Assembly: GCF_001612635.1 (NCBI RefSeq)
Contig: NZ_BDAV01000012.1
Coordinates: 310,001-374,000 of the forward strand
DNA length: 64,000 nucleotides
Direction of reading: 5' to 3'
DNA from: Nocardia africana NBRC 100379
Lineage (GTDB): Bacteria; Actinomycetota; Actinomycetes; Mycobacteriales; Mycobacteriaceae
The position numbers and the translations under genes were made by a program. This document shows, one piece after another, positions 60,715 through 64,000 of the stretch. How positions within the stretch are numbered: the stretch's first letter is position 1; every line of letters begins with the position of its first letter. The notes beneath the pieces were generated by a model. The model did no database searches. It saw only the letters and a list, made by a program, of their open reading frames with translations, and had not been told where the DNA came from.

Positions 60715-61715
60715 CTGCTCTGTCCTTCCGTGGCTTGTTCGAGGGTCTGCGCGGCATCGGCCGGGTCGATGGAGTCGGCGGCCTCGTGCCCGGTGAGGGT
60801 GAGGAAGACGTCGTCGAGCGAGGGCCGCCGCAGGCCGACGTCCTGGATGCGCACCCGGTGCGCGGACAGCCGCTCGATGGTGTCGACCAGCGCCTGCGAG
60901 CCGTCGTCGACGGGGATGGTGAGCCGCCGCAATCCGGGTTCGACGTGGATGTCGCCGACGGCCAGACCGGCCAGGGCCTGCTGGGCGACGGCGAGGACGT
61001 CGGCGTGTTCGACGGTCAATTCGATCCGGTCGCCGCCGACCAGCGTCTTGAGCTCGTCGGCGGTGCCGCGCGCGATCACCGTGCCGTGATCGATCACCGC
61101 GATCGCATCGGCCAGGCGGTCCGCTTCCTCCATGTACTGCGTAGTCAACAGCAGGGTGGTACCGCCGGCGACCAACTCCTCGATCACATCCCACAGATCC
61201 AAGCGGGCTCGCGGATCGAGCCCGGTCGTCGGCTCGTCGAGGAACAGCACCGGCGGATTCGCCACCAGGGCCCCGGCCAGGTCCAGCCGGCGCCGCATCC
61301 CGCCGGAGTACCCCTTCACCGGCCGATCGGCCGCATCGCTGAGCCGGAAACGTTCGAGCAGTTCCCGGGCGCGAGCCTTACTGCGCTGAATGCCCAGGTG
61401 GTACAGCCGCCCCACCATCTCCAGATTCTCGAAGCCGGTGAGGTATTCGTCGACGGCCGCGTATTGGCCGGAGGCGCCGATGTGGGCGCGTAACCGCTGC
61501 GGTTCGCGCAGCACGTCGATACCCGCGACCGTGGCGCGACCGGCATCGGGCGTGAGCAGCGTGGTCAGCACCCGGACCGTCGTGGTTTTCCCGGCGCCGT
61601 TGGGCCCGAGCAGTGCGGTCACCGTCCCCTCGGGAACCGCGAGGTCGAGTCCGTCGAGAGCGACGAGGCGACCGTACTTCTTGACCAAACCCTCGGCGAT
61701 GATGGCGTCGGGCAT
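60711..61715 (-). CDS. ABC transporter ATP-binding protein (DrrA-like)
   Basis: 334 residues. Walker A GPNGAGKTTT, signature YSGGMRRRLDLAGAL, Walker B PPVLFLDEPTTGLDP, and a DrrA-type C-terminal extension (RPSLDDVFLTLTGHEA). It energises the adjoining DrrB-like permease. A TACTG-CCGTG-CAGTA inverted repeat at 61756-61770 lies about 40 nt before the ATG and could be an operator. Confidence 0.95.
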   Translation of the reverse strand: MPDAIIAEGLVKKYGRLVALDGLDLAVPEGTVTALLGPNGAGKTTTVRVLTTLLTPDAGRATVAGIDVLREPQRLRAHIGASGQYAAVDEYLTGFENLEMVGRLYHLGIQRSKARARELLERFRLSDAADRPVKGYSGGMRRRLDLAGALVANPPVLFLDEPTTGLDPRARLDLWDVIEELVAGGTTLLLTTQYMEEADRLADAIAVIDHGTVIARGTADELKTLVGGDRIELTVEHADVLAVAQQALAGLAVGDIHVEPGLRRLTIPVDDGSQALVDTIERLSAHRVRIQDVGLRRPSLDDVFLTLTGHEAADSIDPADAAQTLEQATEGQSR

Positions 61716-62094
61716 GCTTTTCCCCTGCCGTTCGATGTGTGGATGTGAGGTTCGCTACTGCCGTGCAGTATTGCCCACACCACCGACAAGTTCATCCGAA
61801 TAAACCCATATCGGACATCGACCGAACGGGGACCTCGACCGCGCGGAGAGTGGAGGTGGTCGCATCCCGGGATCCGGCGGTGCTCGGGGGTGCCGGCGGG
61901 ATGCGACCGACTCGATACTCCCGCGCCCGCCGCCGAAGGTCGCGAGTAGCGCGCTACTCGAGTACGGCCCGCACGGCTACCTACCGTGGCGCCCCCGGCA
62001 CTTCGTTGGTGTGAAAACGCCCACCGTTGTGCGCTGCCACACCCGCACAGCTACCGAATTCAACGCTGGCGACGACACCTCGTCACGGTCGATC

Positions 62095-62108
62095 GTTTCA
62101 CGTGGAAC
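62095..62108. promoter_or_regulatory. parS-like ParB-binding site
   Basis: GTTTCACGTGGAAC differs from the near-universal ParB target GTTTCACGTGAAAC by one base. It is outside coding sequence, so protein constraint cannot explain it. ParB sites cluster around the chromosome origin in actinomycetes, which agrees with the origin-proximal genes here. Confidence 0.7.
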
Positions 62109-62261
62109 ATGTTTATTCCATTGTGTGACAACGTAATTCACGAATGACCCGCTGCCGACCATCCGGCTTCCGGCAAACCGGGCGAGGCACCCCGCAACAC
62201 GCCAGAGAAAAAAATTTCGAAACTAGCGCCCCTCATGCAGACACAAACGAGAATCGTCGCG

Positions 62262-62267
62262 TAGGAT
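62262..62267 (+). promoter_or_regulatory. -10 element of the 6C RNA
   Basis: TAGGAT lies 8 nt before the first 6C hairpin stem, which places the transcription start just ahead of it. No strong -35 is seen. Confidence 0.5.
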
Positions 62268-62271
62268 CAGT

Positions 62272-62345
62272 CACGTCGGCCCCTCCCCCCCGGGCCGACC
62301 GTACGCGGGCCTCGGCTAACTCCCCCCCTTCGCCGAGGCCCGCTT
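62272..62345 (+). ncRNA. 6C small RNA
   Basis: Two hairpins with C-rich loops define the actinobacterial 6C RNA. Hairpin 1: GTCGGCCC (62275-62282) with GGGCCGAC (62292-62299), loop CTCCCCCCC. Hairpin 2: GCGGGCCTCGGC (62305-62316) with GCCGAGGCCCGC (62332-62343), loop TAACTCCCCCCCTTC. A -10 box sits immediately upstream. In mycobacteria the relative (B11/6C) acts as a base-pairing regulator through its C-rich loops on G-rich mRNA sites, including replication and secretion genes. The 3' end is taken just after hairpin 2. Confidence 0.85.
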
Positions 62346-62451
62346 CCAATTCCAGGACTTTTCCTATCGGCGTCCGTGACCCGTCCTCCTTGTGCGACAG
62401 CACTTTCGGAACGTCAGCACGACACGTTTTCCGATCCGATGGCGGATGCGG

Positions 62452-63459
62452 TCAACCCTCGTTCCGCCGCAGCACGTGCGAACCCAAACGGTCGATTCCA
62501 CGCACCCGCACACTGCGCAGATGTCGCAGCGAGAACTCGGGTTCGTCCGCCAATTGTGTTGCCGCGCCGTCGTCCACCAGCACAGTGCCCGGCCGCGCGA
62601 CCCCGGTCAGGCGCGCCGCGGTATTCACCACCGAACCGTAGAGATCACCGAAACGTTGCAACACTTGGCCGTAGGCCAGCCCCACCCGCAGTTCAGGGGT
62701 GGTTCCGGCACTCGTCGTGGCGTCCTGGATCGCCAGTGCGATCCGGGCGGCCGCCACCGCCGATTCGGCCGCGAACATCACCTCGTCGCCGACGTTCTTG
62801 ATGGTCGAGCCGCCGTTCGCGGTGATCGCGTCCGTGGTGATGGATTCGAACGACTCCAGTAGATCGTCCAGTTCGTCGGCTTCCAAATGCCGGGTCAACC
62901 GGGTGTAGCCGACCATATCCGCGAATCCGACGGCCAACTCCCGCAACGTTTCTCCGGTGCCGTCACCGGCCAGCGATCGCGTCAGCGCCGCCGCGAGATG
63001 GCGCCGCCACGCATAGGCCTGCAGGTGCTGTAGCGCCGACACCACCTCGGCGGTCGCCTCCCGGGCCACCTTGTCCTGGTCCACCGCGGGATCGCCCGCG
63101 GTGATCGTACGGATCCGGTCGGCGATCTCCTCCGCGACCAGATCGACCTGCCATTCCGCCAGCCGCGCCATCGACTGTCCGAGGGTGCGCGCGGCCGCCT
63201 GCTGCCGGCGCACATCGGCGCCGGCCAGCGCGTCGAGACTTCTGAAGTTCCGGACCGCGTTGACATCGCCGTCGGTGAATTCGACCGCGGCGTCGTCCTC
63301 ATGAGCAGGGAATCCGAGCGAAACCCACAGTCGCCGCGACAGATCGGACGGTACACCCGACAGCTCCGCGACCTCGACCCGGTTGTAGCGGCGAGGTCCC
63401 TCCAACAGATAGGGCTCGACAACCGACTGAACCAGCTTCGACAGCTCCGGGGAGGTCAT
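62452..63459 (-). CDS. Class III adenylate cyclase with N-terminal regulatory domain
   Basis: 335 residues. The N-terminal helical regulatory domain (YNRVEVAELSGVPSDLSRRL, WVSLGFP) matches the pH-sensing part of Rv1264 and Rv2212. The cyclase domain starts with AVGFADMVGYTRLTRHLEAD (first metal Asp), has STIKNVGDEVMFAAE (substrate Lys and second metal Asp), and VVNTAARLTGVARPG (transition-state Asn and Arg), so the set is complete. It makes cAMP from ATP. No membrane helix. It is downstream of the DUF7144 gene and upstream, on the other side, of the 6C RNA. Confidence 0.93.
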   Translation of the reverse strand: MTSPELSKLVQSVVEPYLLEGPRRYNRVEVAELSGVPSDLSRRLWVSLGFPAHEDDAAVEFTDGDVNAVRNFRSLDALAGADVRRQQAAARTLGQSMARLAEWQVDLVAEEIADRIRTITAGDPAVDQDKVAREATAEVVSALQHLQAYAWRRHLAAALTRSLAGDGTGETLRELAVGFADMVGYTRLTRHLEADELDDLLESFESITTDAITANGGSTIKNVGDEVMFAAESAVAAARIALAIQDATTSAGTTPELRVGLAYGQVLQRFGDLYGSVVNTAARLTGVARPGTVLVDDGAATQLADEPEFSLRHLRSVRVRGIDRLGSHVLRRNEG

Positions 63460-63533
63460 AATTCCGACGATACGGATCTCGCCGAGCCCGGGCCGCCCGC
63501 TGACGACGGGTCACAAGCCGGCGACCCGCTGCG

Positions 63534-63947
63534 TCAGATGCGGTCCGGGCCGGGATTCCAGGTGGCGACCGCCCAGATGACGACCACATTCAAGGCGATC
63601 ACCAGAATCGACCACGCCGGGTAGTACGGCAGCCACAGGAAGTTAGCGAGAATGGACAACGCCGCCAACGTGATCGCCACGATCCGGCCCCACGTGGTGC
63701 CGGCCATCAGGCCGAGGGCGGCGATGACCAGCAGGATCCCCAGCACGATGTGGATCCATCCCCAGGTCGTGGTGTCGAACTGGTAGACGTAGTCGATGCC
63801 CACGACGAACAGCTTGTCGTTGGCGACCGCGGAAATTCCTTCGAGAATCGAGAGCACACCGACGGTGACCAGCAGGATCGCCGCGCCGATCGAGGTTCCG
63901 GCGGCGATGCCCTGACGTACGGGATGCTCCTGCGGGGTTGTGGTCAT
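63534..63947 (-). CDS. DUF7144 family membrane protein
   Basis: 137 residues with four helices (AAGTSIGAAILLVTVGVLSI; WGWIHIVLGILLVIAALGLM; GRIVAITLAALSILANFLWL; SILVIALNVVVIWAVATW). It resembles the actinobacterial family typified by GISAVANDKLFVVGIDYVYQ and FDTTTWGWIHIVLG. The function is unknown. A 74-nt gap separates it from the cyclase gene in the same direction. Confidence 0.85.
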   Translation of the reverse strand: MTTTPQEHPVRQGIAAGTSIGAAILLVTVGVLSILEGISAVANDKLFVVGIDYVYQFDTTTWGWIHIVLGILLVIAALGLMAGTTWGRIVAITLAALSILANFLWLPYYPAWSILVIALNVVVIWAVATWNPGPDRI

Positions 63948-64000
63948 GGCAGAACTCCTTCCCAGCCGAGGGGTCTTCCCATGACTGTGCCCACCGCGGC

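Larger units (their letters stand above)
61716..62267. other. Intergenic region rich in inverted repeats before the ABC operon
   Basis: The gap upstream of drrA contains the TACTG/CAGTA repeat (61756-61770), a 12-bp hairpin GGTCGCATCCCG/CGGGATGCGACC (61858-61869 with 61897-61908), an 18-bp perfect palindrome CGAGTAGCGCGCTACTCG (61943-61960) and the parS-like site at 62095. No protein gene is convincing in it. Its right end carries the 6C RNA promoter. Confidence 0.55.

Overview
The window is high-GC DNA from an actinomycete, most likely Nocardia or a close Nocardiaceae relative. The evidence is gene order and gene content: the FhaA-FhaB-PstP-RodA-PbpA-PknA-PknB cell-wall signalling cluster, CrgA, a two-domain LysX (lysyl-phosphatidylglycerol synthase fused to lysyl-tRNA synthetase), a secreted chorismate mutase, a cutinase-like esterase, a 6C small RNA and TAnnnT -10 boxes with many probably leaderless starts.

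Layout. 0-6.3 kb follows the order of Mycobacterium tuberculosis Rv3842c-Rv3848: a DUF5926 protein (cut by the window edge), a GlpQ1-type phosphodiesterase, a DUF4328 membrane protein, a rhodanese (Nocardia side), superoxide dismutase SodA, an Rv3847-like protein, and a TMEM165/GDT1 cation exporter behind a yybP-ykoY manganese riboswitch. 6.3-14 kb holds a WYL regulator divergent from DinB and VOC genes, a TetR divergent from an SDR dehydrogenase, HtpG (Hsp90) and an upstream RecB/RNase H-like nuclease overlapping it by 4 nt. 14-18 kb has a DUF6474 gene and a copper-type block (membrane protein, YcnI, CopC, CopD). 18-25 kb: SRPBCC protein, RraA, an S4 RNA-binding protein, LysX, a histidine phosphatase, two tandem secreted His/Asp-rich proteins and a cutinase. 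25.6-31.9 kb: glutamate synthase GltD/GltB. 32.5-41.8 kb: secreted chorismate mutase, DUF4407 protein, then a module of membrane protein, DUF4129, MoxR ATPase, DUF58, RDD and SpoIIM-like proteins. 42.5-44.6 kb: GNAT, TetR and GlxA-type regulators. 44.8 kb: tRNA-Leu(CAG). 45.2-59.6 kb: the Rv0009-Rv0020c-like block in the order fhaA to pknB, a split ribD pair, pabA, crgA, a PH-domain protein, rhomboid and ppiA. 59.6-64 kb: a small membrane protein, a DrrAB-like ABC exporter, a structured intergenic region with a 6C RNA and a parS-like site, an adenylate cyclase and a DUF7144 membrane protein.

How it works together. The 45-55 kb operon couples phosphorylation (PknA, PknB), dephosphorylation (PstP), phospho-readers (FhaA, FhaB) and septal/elongation synthesis (RodA, PbpA); almost every junction overlaps by 1-4 nt. 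CrgA lies close by. In M. tuberculosis the two conserved blocks of this window flank dnaA/oriC on opposite sides; here they lie together without dnaA, with the kinase block in the opposite relative orientation. DnaA-box-like 9-mers and two parS-like 14-mers fit an origin-proximal position.

No CRISPR array, prophage, insertion sequence or restriction system was seen. The most novel-looking items are the tandem His/Asp-rich secreted pair, the split ribD insertion between pknB and pabA, the SD-like repeat series in the gltB leader, and the structured 61.7-62.45 kb intergenic region.
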